Positions 1-7,382 of a DNA stretch of 64,000 nt are shown piece by piece. Numbering within the stretch: the stretch's first letter is position 1; each line of letters opens with the position of its first letter. The stretch is taken from positions 124,001 through 188,000 of the forward strand of contig CAWKAN010000016.1 in the NCBI GenBank assembly GCA_963847615.1, in the 5' to 3' direction. This stretch comes from Palsa-883 sp963847615 (GTDB lineage Bacteria > Pseudomonadota > Alphaproteobacteria > Acetobacterales > Acetobacteraceae). The position numbers and the translations under genes are program-made. The notes below the pieces were generated by a model that saw only the letters and a program-made list of their open reading frames with translations, was not told where the DNA came from and ran no database searches.

Positions 1-34
1 CGAGATCGATCTGGCCAACGCGCTGCACCCATGA
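1..34 (+). CDS. Possible 3' end of a gene entering from the left
   Basis: In the second reading frame the first bases read EIDLANALHP followed by TGA. This may be the C-terminal tail of a plus-strand gene that begins outside the window. Ten residues are too few to name a family, and another frame also stays open here, so the call is weak. Confidence 0.25.
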   Translation, partial: EIDLANALHP

Positions 35-117
35 CACAGAGCGACTGGCACGCGCACGCGCTTCGCCTATCTTGGGTGAGCACAAGCGTTCGCGTCACCC
101 GAGGCCGGAGACCCCCT

Positions 118-1068
118 ATGCGCCGACCCGCCGCGTCCGCGGCTTCTGGATTGCTCGCCCCAACCCGTCACGGCCCAACTGTTCACGACCCGTCCCGTCG
201 CGGGCCCACCCGGTTCAGTCTCAGCCGGCTCGGGTGCGCTGTGGGCACCGGGCTGCTCGCGGCGGTCTTCGCCGTGGGCGGGAGTACGTCGCACGTCGCG
301 CGCGCCGCCGATCGCGCGGCACAACTGGCGGCCCCGCCGACGCCGCTCGCGGCGCACCGCGCGCTGTACTCGCTCACACTGGACGGTCGCACCGGCGGCG
401 GCAGCAGTGACGTCGCCGGGGCCAGCGGCACGATGGGCTTCGAGGTGATCAATTCCTGCGACGGCTGGGCGACGCACCAGCAGCTTGACATGACGGTGGT
501 CAACGCCGACGGCCAGAACATCCGCATGGTCTCCGACTACACCACGTGGGAGTCGAAGGACGGCCTGCGCTTCCGCTTTCACACGCGGCAGACCACGGAT
601 GACGCGGTGACCGCGCAGACCGATGGCGACGCCAAGCTGAACGCGCCGGGCGGTGCCGGCACGGCGCACTACACCAGCCCGAAGGACACGACGAAGGCGT
701 TGCCGCCGGGCACGCTGTTCCCGATGGCGCATACCGAGGCGCTGCTGGCGGCGGCGCGCTCCGGCAAGAAGTTCATCGCCCTGCCGCTGTTCGACGGCAC
801 CTCGGAGGATGGCGCCGAGGACACCTCGGTCGTCGTGCTGGACTGGCGGCCGCCGGCGCCGACGCCGTATCCGGTGCTGTCGGCGCTGCCCAGCACGCGG
901 GTGCATCTGGCGTTCTTCGAGCGCACGCCGAGCAGCACGCTGCCCGACTACGAGGTGTCGATGCGCTACTGGGAGAACGGGGTCTCGGATAACCTGCGCA
1001 TGGATTTCGGCGATTTCGTGATGGACGCGAAACTGACCGACCTCAAGGTACAGCCGCACCGCTGTTGA
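118..1068 (+). CDS. EipB/DUF1849-like periplasmic cell-envelope protein
   Basis: The 316-residue product resembles the EipB (DUF1849) family, periplasmic beta-spiral proteins that support envelope integrity in Alphaproteobacteria. A long basic N-terminus is followed by a hydrophobic stretch at residues 38-55 and an ARA cleavage-type site near 61-63, so export is expected. The body has the family pattern of an early Cys (C114 in INSCDGW) and a Cys as the very last residue (C316); these form a conserved disulfide in EipB. I chose the ATG at 118, which has GGAG about 8 bases upstream, over the ATG at 31, which would add 29 residues ahead of the signal. No operon partner is visible and the next gene faces it. 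Confidence 0.75.
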   Translation: MRRPAASAASGLLAPTRHGPTVHDPSRRGPTRFSLSRLGCAVGTGLLAAVFAVGGSTSHVARAADRAAQLAAPPTPLAAHRALYSLTLDGRTGGGSSDVAGASGTMGFEVINSCDGWATHQQLDMTVVNADGQNIRMVSDYTTWESKDGLRFRFHTRQTTDDAVTAQTDGDAKLNAPGGAGTAHYTSPKDTTKALPPGTLFPMAHTEALLAAARSGKKFIALPLFDGTSEDGAEDTSVVVLDWRPPAPTPYPVLSALPSTRVHLAFFERTPSSTLPDYEVSMRYWENGVSDNLRMDFGDFVMDAKLTDLKVQPHRC

Positions 1069-1105
1069 GCGGTGCCCCCCTGGGCCAGACCGTTGGCAGC
1101 AGGCG

Positions 1106-1161
1106 TCATACCAACGGCCCTAATGGCTGACCGATCGGCCGGCGTCGGGCCGCTGGTATGA
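1106..1161. terminator. Imperfect inverted repeat downstream of the EipB-like gene
   Basis: TCATACCAACGGCCC at 1106-1120 pairs with its near-perfect complement at 1147-1161 (14 of 15 bases), enclosing another small palindrome. It lies 38 bases after the stop of the EipB-like gene and could end its transcript. There is no T-run, so terminator function is an inference. Confidence 0.45.
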
Positions 1162-1202
1162 GTCTTGGTTTGGCGCGCGGCCGCCCCACCAACCCCGCGC
1201 GC

Positions 1203-1255
1203 GATACCAGCCGCCCGAAATGATGCAAGAGTCATCATTTCGGGCGGCTGGTATC
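1203..1255. terminator. Perfect 23-bp inverted repeat with 7-base loop
   Basis: The arm at 1203-1225 (starting GATACCAGCCGCCCG) is matched perfectly in reverse complement at 1233-1255, with a 7-base loop. The right arm covers the first two bases of the stop codon of the minus-strand LLM gene, so the hairpin forms at the very end of that message. It sits between two convergent genes and could terminate both, or be a dispersed repetitive palindrome. No poly-T tract follows. Confidence 0.6.
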
Positions 1256-2117
1256 AGGTATCCGCCAGCGCCGCGAGCGTGCCGTCGCGTGCCGCGGCGT
1301 CTCCCTCCGCGTGCACCGGCTGAATGCAGACATGCGTGGCACCCGCGGCGAAATGCGCGCGCAACCCGTCCTTCACCTGCGCCGCGCTGCCCCACAGCAC
1401 CATCGCATCGATGAACCGATCGGAGCCGCCGTTGGCCAGCTCGGCCTCGGTAAAGCCCAGGCCCAGCCAGCAGTTTCGATAGTTGTCCAGCACCATGTAG
1501 CGCGACAGCTCGGCCCGCCCGAGCGCGCGGGCCCGCACGGCATCGGTCTCCAGGCAGACCTTCTGTTCGACCGCCAGCCACTTGCCCGGCCCCATGATCT
1601 TCGCCGCCCGCGCCGTATGTTCCGGCGTCACGTTGTATGGCAGCGCGCCGCGCGTCTTCTCGCCAGCCAGCTTGAGCATCAGCGGCCCGAGCGCGGCGAC
1701 GGCGAGCGGCCAGCCCTCGGCCCCCGGCTGATCCTTGCTGATGCCATCGAGATAGGCGCGCATCACCGGGATCGGCTTGCCGTAGGTGTGGCCGCGGATG
1801 CCTTCCACCATCGGCAGATGGCTGACGCCGAGGCCGAGAATGAAACGATCGCCATACAGCGCGTTCAACGAGATCATGCCGCGGCGCGAGGTGAAGGCGT
1901 CGCGCGCATAGATGCTGGCGATCGAACTGCCGATCTTGAGCGTCTGCGTGGCGCCCAGCATGAAGCCGGCGACTGAGAACAATTCGTAGCCACGTGATTC
2001 CGGATACCACAGCGTGCCATAGCCAAGCCGCTCCACATTGGCGGCGAAGGTGGCGATTTCCCGCGGTCCGCCGAGCTTGTCGGTGCTGTACCAGGCGCCG
2101 AGCCGTCCGAGTTGCAT
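1254..2117 (-). CDS. LLM-class flavin/F420-dependent oxidoreductase
   Basis: The 287-residue product has the luciferase-like TIM-barrel signature: an N-terminal MQLGRLGAWYSTD strand, then LGYGTLWYPESRGYE, LKIGSSIASIYAR and FILGLGVSH, as in the TIGR03620-type F420-dependent subfamily. These enzymes use FMN or F420 as soluble hydride carriers for oxidation or monooxygenation; the substrate cannot be read from sequence. AGGAGA lies just before the ATG, right after the stop of the upstream CoA-transferase gene (13-base gap), so the two are probably one transcript. The stop codon is embedded in a perfect hairpin. Cofactor choice (FMN versus F420) is uncertain. Confidence 0.8.
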   Translation of the reverse strand: MQLGRLGAWYSTDKLGGPREIATFAANVERLGYGTLWYPESRGYELFSVAGFMLGATQTLKIGSSIASIYARDAFTSRRGMISLNALYGDRFILGLGVSHLPMVEGIRGHTYGKPIPVMRAYLDGISKDQPGAEGWPLAVAALGPLMLKLAGEKTRGALPYNVTPEHTARAAKIMGPGKWLAVEQKVCLETDAVRARALGRAELSRYMVLDNYRNCWLGLGFTEAELANGGSDRFIDAMVLWGSAAQVKDGLRAHFAAGATHVCIQPVHAEGDAAARDGTLAALADT

Positions 2118-2130
2118 TGTCTGTCTCCTG

Positions 2131-3321
2131 TCAGATCACCTTGGCCGTACGCAACCTGTCGATGTCCGCCGCACCGTAGCCGAGCTCGCCGAGCACCTGT
2201 TCGGTATGTTCGCCGAAACGCGGCGGCGGCGCATCGATGCGCGGCCCGTCATGGTCGAACGTGAATGCTGCGATCGGCACGCTGAAGGCGCCAGGCACGC
2301 CGGGCGCGCCATCGGGGAAGCGGTGCAGCACGCCGCGGGACGCGATCTGCGGATCGGCCGCCGCCTCGCCCATCGTGCGCACGCGCGCGGCGGGAACGTG
2401 GCGTTGCTGCAGATAATCCTCCCATTCCGCCGCCGTGCGGGTGAGCAGGATCTGTTCGAGCAGTTTCTCTTCGTTGGCGTGATCCGCGTCGCGTTCGTCG
2501 TTCGTGCGCTTGATCATGTCGGGGCGTTCCAGCACGGTCCACAGCCGCTTCTGCTGGCGCAGGTTCGACGCGCCCAGCATCACCAGCCCGTCCTTCGTCC
2601 GGTAGGCGCTGTTGGTGGCGTGCGGATGCTTGTTGCCGTTGGGCTTCGGGTGCCTGCCGTTGCGCAGGTAGCCGGTCAGGTGCGACGCCATCAGGATCAT
2701 CGCCACATCCAGCATCGCCATGTCGATGTGCTGGCCCTGGCCGGTGCGCTCGCGCTGGAACAGCGCCGAGGCCAGTGCGAAGGCGCCCATCGTACCCGTG
2801 GCGTAATCGATCGCCGGGGCGCCGATCTTCACCGGATGCACCTCCGGCATGCCGGTCATCGCCATGATGCCGGAGGTGGATTGGATCACATGGTCATAGG
2901 CGGTCTGCGTGCGCCGCGGGCCGCCCTGCCCGAAGGCGGAGAACGACGCGTAGACCAGCTTCGGGTTGATCTTGCGCAGGTCCTCGTAGCCCAGGCCCAG
3001 CGCCTCGAACGCGCCGGGCCGGTAATTCTCCACCAGCACGTCGGCGGTGGCGACCAGCCGCTTGAGGATCTCCTGTCCCGCCGGCGTCTTCAGATCGAGC
3101 GTGATGGCGCGCTTGTTCGATGCTTGCGTCAGAAACCCGGTGCCCATGTTGGCGTGGTTCAGCGCGCGGTCGGTGCCGCTGCCGCGGCTTTGGTCGGGGT
3201 CCCGCGGGTGCTCCACCTTGATCACGTCGGCGCCCTGCAACGCGAGCTGATAGGCGGCGAACGGTCCGGCCAGCACATGCGTGATGTCGATGATGCGGAT
3301 GCCGTCGAACGCGCGCGCCAT
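2131..3321 (-). CDS. CaiB/BaiF-type (class III) CoA-transferase
   Basis: The 396-residue protein matches class III CoA-transferases such as formyl-CoA transferase and CaiB, which move CoA between carboxylic acids through an aspartyl anhydride. It opens with FDGIRIIDITHVLAGPFA, has the NKRAITLDLK and VLVENYRPGA motifs, and carries the expected nucleophile Asp at D172 in the AIDYATG motif. I chose the start at 3321 (MARAFDG) because the family N-terminus begins there; the frame stays open upstream but only as antisense to the crotonase gene. It is co-oriented with the LLM gene and divergent from the crotonase gene across 94 bases, suggesting one acyl-CoA pathway. Donor and acceptor acids are unknown. 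Confidence 0.88.
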   Translation of the reverse strand: MARAFDGIRIIDITHVLAGPFAAYQLALQGADVIKVEHPRDPDQSRGSGTDRALNHANMGTGFLTQASNKRAITLDLKTPAGQEILKRLVATADVLVENYRPGAFEALGLGYEDLRKINPKLVYASFSAFGQGGPRRTQTAYDHVIQSTSGIMAMTGMPEVHPVKIGAPAIDYATGTMGAFALASALFQRERTGQGQHIDMAMLDVAMILMASHLTGYLRNGRHPKPNGNKHPHATNSAYRTKDGLVMLGASNLRQQKRLWTVLERPDMIKRTNDERDADHANEEKLLEQILLTRTAAEWEDYLQQRHVPAARVRTMGEAAADPQIASRGVLHRFPDGAPGVPGAFSVPIAAFTFDHDGPRIDAPPPRFGEHTEQVLGELGYGAADIDRLRTAKVI

Positions 3322-3415
3322 GGGCGGTTTTCCCCGATCTGTGGCCGAACGGTGCCGCCTTGTCCGCAAGGCGTCAACACGCTTGGATGATCCGCAGCGA
3401 AACGGAGGACGCAGG

Positions 3416-4189
3416 ATGTCGGTCGAACTGACGATCGAAGGCGCGGTGGCGAAGGTGGTGCTGAACCGGCCGGACAAGCTGAACGCGCTGACAAGGGAGA
3501 TGCGCGTGCAGTTGCGCGAGCATTTCGACCGGCTGCGCTTCGATGACGCGGTGCGCGCCATCCTGGTCACCGGCGAGGGCCGGGCGTTCTGCACCGGCGC
3601 CGATGTCAACGGCATGCAGCGCGGCGGGCTGCGCGCGGAACGCCAGAAGATCATGGGCGGCAGCCACATGTTCCTGCGCACCATGCACGCGATCGAGAAG
3701 CCCATCATCGCCGCGGTGCGTGGTCCCACCGTGGGCATCGGCTGGTCCATCGCGCTGGCCTGCGACCTGATTGTTGCCTCGGAGACCGCGCGGTTTTCGC
3801 AGATCTTCCGCCGGATCGGGCTGGCCCCGGATGGCGGGGCGATCTGGTTCCTGACGCGCCGCATCGGCATGGCACGGGCCAAGGAACTGGTGTTCACCGC
3901 GCGCTTCGTCGAGGCGGCGGAGGCATTGTCAATGGGGTTGGTCAACGAGGTGGTGGCGGACGACCAGCTCATGCCCCGCGCCGAGGCGCTGGCGGCTGAT
4001 CTGGCAAGCGGACCGACCTTCGCGTTCGGGCTGGCGAAGAAGCTGTTCCACATGGCCTCGGCGCCGAGCTACGAGGATTTTTTGGACATGGAGGCGTTCG
4101 TGCAGCCGCAACTCGATCAGACCGAGGACCATCGCGAAGGCGTTGCCGCATTCAGGGAGAAGCGGCAGCCGAATTTCGTTGGGCGATGA
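3416..4189 (+). CDS. Crotonase-fold enoyl-CoA hydratase/isomerase family protein lacking both catalytic Glu
   Basis: The 257-residue product has the crotonase fold (VVLNRPDKLNAL, GEGRAFCTGAD oxyanion region, LACDLIVASETARF). Aligned by eye to classical enoyl-CoA hydratases, the two catalytic glutamates are absent: the GGGCE position reads IGWS and the QPE position reads QIF. An Asp in LAPDGG (D139) is kept, as in PaaG-type Delta2-Delta3 or ring-opened isomerases. I therefore favour an isomerase, or another crotonase reaction, over a hydratase. An AGGAGG-like site (ACGGAGGAC) precedes the ATG at 3416. It is divergent from the CoA-transferase gene and ends before a large mirrored repeat. Confidence 0.8.
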   Translation: MSVELTIEGAVAKVVLNRPDKLNALTREMRVQLREHFDRLRFDDAVRAILVTGEGRAFCTGADVNGMQRGGLRAERQKIMGGSHMFLRTMHAIEKPIIAAVRGPTVGIGWSIALACDLIVASETARFSQIFRRIGLAPDGGAIWFLTRRIGMARAKELVFTARFVEAAEALSMGLVNEVVADDQLMPRAEALAADLASGPTFAFGLAKKLFHMASAPSYEDFLDMEAFVQPQLDQTEDHREGVAAFREKRQPNFVGR

Positions 4190-4206
4190 GCGATCGGGCC
4201 ACAACA

Positions 4207-4374
4207 TTCTCCCCCTCCCCTTGAGGGAGGGGGCGGGGGGAGGGGTTATCGCGGCACCCCAATTTCCAACAGCGTGCCGCGCCCCAATTTCCAACAGCGT
4301 GCCGCACCCCAATTTCCAACAGCGTGCCGCGCGAACCCCTCCCCCCGCCCCCCTCCCTCAAGGGGAGGGGGAGA
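4207..4374. repeat. Mirrored C-rich/G-rich repeat enclosing three tandem 25-mers
   Basis: A 39-base arm rich in CCCCTCCCC and GGGGAGGGG at about 4209-4247 recurs as an almost perfect reverse complement at about 4335-4374, differing by one G. Between them are three head-to-tail 25-base units (4257-4281, 4282-4306, 4307-4331), each starting CCCCAATTTCCAACAG, differing only at the last base. The block lies between convergent genes. A related mirror repeat without the 25-mers is at 29671-29785. Confidence 0.85.
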
Positions 4375-4395
4375 GTCTAATCCCTCATCCGTGCC

Positions 4396-5313
4396 TCAGA
4401 TCGGGTCCCAGCTATACACGTCGCGCGTGCGCTCCAGCGGGGTAAAACTGTTCTTCACCGCCGGCAACCAATGCTCGGCCAGTTTCTCCGGGGTCCAACC
4501 GTCGCTGCGCGCCATGATGCGGATCGGCCGTGGCTGATTGTAGAGATAAACCTCATTGCCGCGCACGCCAAAAATCTGTCCCGATACGCCCTTCGCCGCG
4601 TCGGTGCCGAGGAACGCGATCAGTTGCGCGATGTGATCGGGCCGGGTCTTCTCTGCTCGCGCCTTCAACTGCGCCTCGCTCTGCCCCGGCACCGTTTCGA
4701 TCATGCGGCTGAACGCGTGCGGCCCGATGCAGTTCGAGCGGATGTTGTAGCGCTGCATGTCCATCGCGATGTTGCGCGACAGCCCGGCGATGCCCAGCTT
4801 CGCCGCGCCGTAGTTCACCTGGCCGACGCTGCCGATCAGCCCCGAGGTCGAGGTGATGTGCACGAAGCATCCGCTCTCCTGCTTGCGGAAATGCGTGACC
4901 GCGGCGCGGCTGACATAGAAGGCGCCATACAGGTGCACCTTGATCACCGCGTCCCATTCCTCGGGCGACATGTAGTGGAACATGCGGTCGCGCAGGATGC
5001 CGGCGTTGTTCACCACCATGTCGATGCGGCCGAAATTGTCGATCGCGGTCTGCACGATGCGCTGCGCGTTGGCCCATTCGGCGACGCTGTCGGTGTTGGC
5101 CACCGCGCGGCCCTGGCCGTTGGCCTGGGTGATCTCGGCCACCACCTGCTGCGCCGGGCCGGCGTCCAGCCCCTCGCCGGTCACCGCGGCGCCGACGTCG
5201 CACACCACCACCTTGGCGCCGTTCGCCGCCAGGCAGATCGCCGTCGCGCGGCCGATCCCCCTTCCCGCGCCGGTCACCACCGCAACCTTGCCCTCCAGCA
5301 TGTTGCCGCTCAT
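4396..5313 (-). CDS. Short-chain dehydrogenase/reductase, (3R)-hydroxyacyl-CoA dehydrogenase type
   Basis: The 305-residue SDR has a Rossmann TGAGRGIG motif at 14-21, NNAG near 102-105 and the catalytic set S155, Y168, K172 (NYGAAK). Its length and the C-terminal extension after residue 250 resemble the dehydrogenase unit of multifunctional enzyme 2 and bacterial homologues that oxidise hydroxyacyl-CoA esters with NAD(P). I chose MSGNMLEGKV at 5313 as start, with a GGGAGAGAAACG site upstream. It diverges from the hydroxyisobutyrate-type dehydrogenase gene across 92 bases, and the neighbourhood of CoA-transferases and a crotonase fits an acyl-CoA role. The substrate is not known. Confidence 0.85.
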   Translation of the reverse strand: MSGNMLEGKVAVVTGAGRGIGRATAICLAANGAKVVVCDVGAAVTGEGLDAGPAQQVVAEITQANGQGRAVANTDSVAEWANAQRIVQTAIDNFGRIDMVVNNAGILRDRMFHYMSPEEWDAVIKVHLYGAFYVSRAAVTHFRKQESGCFVHITSTSGLIGSVGQVNYGAAKLGIAGLSRNIAMDMQRYNIRSNCIGPHAFSRMIETVPGQSEAQLKARAEKTRPDHIAQLIAFLGTDAAKGVSGQIFGVRGNEVYLYNQPRPIRIMARSDGWTPEKLAEHWLPAVKNSFTPLERTRDVYSWDPI

Positions 5314-5405
5314 CGCGTTTCTCTCCCTCGGCTTTGGATACTGGTGGGTAGCATGCGCCAGGCCGCGCGCTGTGTCATCCTCCCGCCGGAGCGGGGGAGG
5401 GATGG

Positions 5406-6290
5406 ATGGACCTGGGGTTTCTTGGCCTTGGCCAGATGGGCGCCGCGATCGCCGAGCGCCTGATGGATGGCGGCGCACGGCTGCACGTGTTCGATCCGAA
5501 CCCGGTCGCGGTCGCGCCGTTCGTGCTGAACGGCGCGGTCGATCACGCTTCGGCGCGTGCGGTCGCCGACGCGGCGGCGATCGTCTTTGCCTGCCTGCCC
5601 GACGCCGCCACCAGCCAGGCGGTCGCGGCGGAGGTGGCGCAGGGCAAGGCGCTGCGCGTCTATGTCGAAATGTCGACCATCGGTAGCCGCGCCATGCGGG
5701 GCATCGCCGAGTCGTTGCACACGCGGGACATCGCGCTGGTCGATTGCCCGATCAGCGGCGGTCCCAAGGGCGCGCGCGCCGGCACGCTGTCGGTGATCGC
5801 GGCGGGGCCAGCGGCGGCATTGGCGCAAGTGCGCCCCTGGCTCGATCGCATCGGCAAGTCGGTGTTCGTGATGGGCGAGGCGCCCGGCCAGGCGCAACTG
5901 ATGAAGCTGGTGAACAACCTGATCAGCGCCGCCAACCTGGCCACCGCGTTCGAGGCGCTGGTGCTCGGCGCCAAGGGTGGCCTCGATCCCGATCTGATGG
6001 TGCAGGTGATCAACGTCTCCACCGGCCGCAACAGCGCAACGCTGGACAAGGTGCCGCGCGCGGTGCTGCCCGGCACCTTCGACTACGGCGCCAAGCTGGC
6101 AACCATGTACAAGGATGTCGCGCAGGGGCTGGAGGAAGCGCATGCCCTCGGCGTGCCGATGTGGACGCACGAGGCGGTGGCGCAGCTTTGGCGCTTCGGC
6201 GTGCAGCAGGGGATGGGCGAGCAGGACTTCACCGCCCTGATCAAGCTGATCGAGGGTTGGGCCGGGGCGGAGGTGCGCAGCCGGGGCTGA
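5406..6290 (+). CDS. 3-hydroxyisobutyrate dehydrogenase-family NAD(P)-dependent oxidoreductase
   Basis: The 294-residue product belongs to the beta-hydroxyacid dehydrogenase family (3-hydroxyisobutyrate, tartronate semialdehyde and similar). It has the nucleotide-binding GLGQMG at 7-12, the substrate-binding DCPISGGPKGA at 113-123 and the catalytic Lys K167 in LMKLVNN. GGGGGAGG lies about 8 bases before the ATG at 5406. The next gene on the same strand, a TauD-type dioxygenase, starts 38 bases downstream, so a two-gene operon is likely. The exact hydroxyacid cannot be told from sequence. Confidence 0.87.
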   Translation: MDLGFLGLGQMGAAIAERLMDGGARLHVFDPNPVAVAPFVLNGAVDHASARAVADAAAIVFACLPDAATSQAVAAEVAQGKALRVYVEMSTIGSRAMRGIAESLHTRDIALVDCPISGGPKGARAGTLSVIAAGPAAALAQVRPWLDRIGKSVFVMGEAPGQAQLMKLVNNLISAANLATAFEALVLGAKGGLDPDLMVQVINVSTGRNSATLDKVPRAVLPGTFDYGAKLATMYKDVAQGLEEAHALGVPMWTHEAVAQLWRFGVQQGMGEQDFTALIKLIEGWAGAEVRSRG

Positions 6291-6328
6291 TGGGCTAGGT
6301 TGGGGAAAAGCACGAGGGGGAAACGCAC

Positions 6329-7195
6329 ATGTCGATGGCGATGGAGGCTCGGTCCCCGGCCGGGCGTGGGTTCCAGGTCCGGCCGCTCTCGCCGGTGATG
6401 GCGGCCGAGGTGGTGGGGTCCGATTTGCGCGAACCGCTGGATGCGGCGACGCGGCAGGCGGTCTACGATGCCTTCGTGCGCCACCAACTCCTGGCGTTCC
6501 GCGATCAGTCGCTGACGAAGGACCAGCAAATGGCCTTCACCGAGCAGTTCGGCACGCTGGAGCGCCACGTCGCCTCCAATCGGGGCAGCGACATTCCGCT
6601 GCTGCACATCGTGTCCAACCTGAATGCCGAGGGCAAGCCCAGCGGCAAGGTCAAATCGACGACCTGGCACAGCGACAAGTCGTTTCGCCCGGAACCGTCG
6701 ATGGCGACCATCCTGCACGCGGTGATCATGCCGCCCAAGGGCGGTGATACCTGCTTCGCCAACATGTATGCCGCCTACGACGCGCTGGATGACGCCGACA
6801 AGGCAGCACTCGACGGGCTGCGGGTGATCCATAGCTGGGAATTGTCGCAGCAGAAAAGCGGCATGCGCGCAACGGAGGAAGAAATCCGCGACGCCCCGCC
6901 GATGCGTCATCCCCTGGTGCGCGTGCATCCCGACAGCGGGCGCAAGTGCCTGTTCATGGGTCAGCATGCCTCGCACATCGACGGTTGGCCGATGGCGGAC
7001 GGGCGCGCGCTGCTGGCCAGGCTGGAGGCGCATGCGACGCAGGAACGTTTCGTTTATCGCCACAAATGGCAGGCGGGCGATCTGCTGATGTGGGACAACC
7101 GCTGCCTGCTGCACCGCGCCGATCCGAATTTCGACGCGGCCGTGTATCCGCGCGTGCTGCATCGCACCTGCCTGCGCGGCACGGCACCGGGGTGA
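6329..7195 (+). CDS. TauD/TfdA-family Fe(II)/2-oxoglutarate dioxygenase
   Basis: This 288-residue non-heme iron dioxygenase carries the facial triad H114 and D116 (TTWHSDKSF) and H262 (DNRCLLHRA), plus the 2-oxoglutarate-binding Arg R279 (VLHRT). The family hydroxylates taurine, 2,4-D, sulfonates, quaternary amines or other small acids at the cost of 2-oxoglutarate and O2; which one applies here is unknown. A clear GAGGGGGAAA site precedes the ATG at 6329. It follows the dehydrogenase gene by 38 bases and ends 60 bases before a mirrored 30-bp repeat pair shared with a convergent gene. Confidence 0.88.
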   Translation: MSMAMEARSPAGRGFQVRPLSPVMAAEVVGSDLREPLDAATRQAVYDAFVRHQLLAFRDQSLTKDQQMAFTEQFGTLERHVASNRGSDIPLLHIVSNLNAEGKPSGKVKSTTWHSDKSFRPEPSMATILHAVIMPPKGGDTCFANMYAAYDALDDADKAALDGLRVIHSWELSQQKSGMRATEEEIRDAPPMRHPLVRVHPDSGRKCLFMGQHASHIDGWPMADGRALLARLEAHATQERFVYRHKWQAGDLLMWDNRCLLHRADPNFDAAVYPRVLHRTCLRGTAPG

Positions 7196-7256
7196 AGCGG
7201 ACGACAGGGCAAGAGATCGGCGTGGTCACGCTGCATCACAGTCCGCGCCACGCAGC

Positions 7257-7362
7257 GTAGGGCGGAATAGCGCAGCGCATTCCGCCGCCTTTGTCGCCTG
7301 GCCCTGCCAGGGATCTGCGGCGCGACGCGAGTGGCGGAATGCGCTGCGCTGTTCCGCCCTAC
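7257..7362. repeat. Mirrored 30-bp repeat pair, GTAGGGCGGAA family, copy 1
   Basis: A 30-base unit starting GTAGGGCGGAATAGCGCAGC at 7257-7286 is repeated in reverse complement at 7333-7362 with a single mismatch across the pair. It fills the gap between the convergent TauD-type and CoA-transferase genes and could fold into one long stem in either transcript. Three further copies lie at 10502-10629, 21277-21382 and 35827-35930. Confidence 0.9.
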
Positions 7363-7382
7363 ATCCGGTCCGCCGACAGGCT

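Noticed and set aside
3322..4053. N-terminal extension of the first CoA-transferase gene across the crotonase gene
   Set aside because: The extension is antisense to a well-supported crotonase gene, and the family N-terminus begins at 3321.
4257..4331. CRISPR-like direct repeats
   Set aside because: The three 25-mers are strictly tandem with no spacers and no cas genes nearby.
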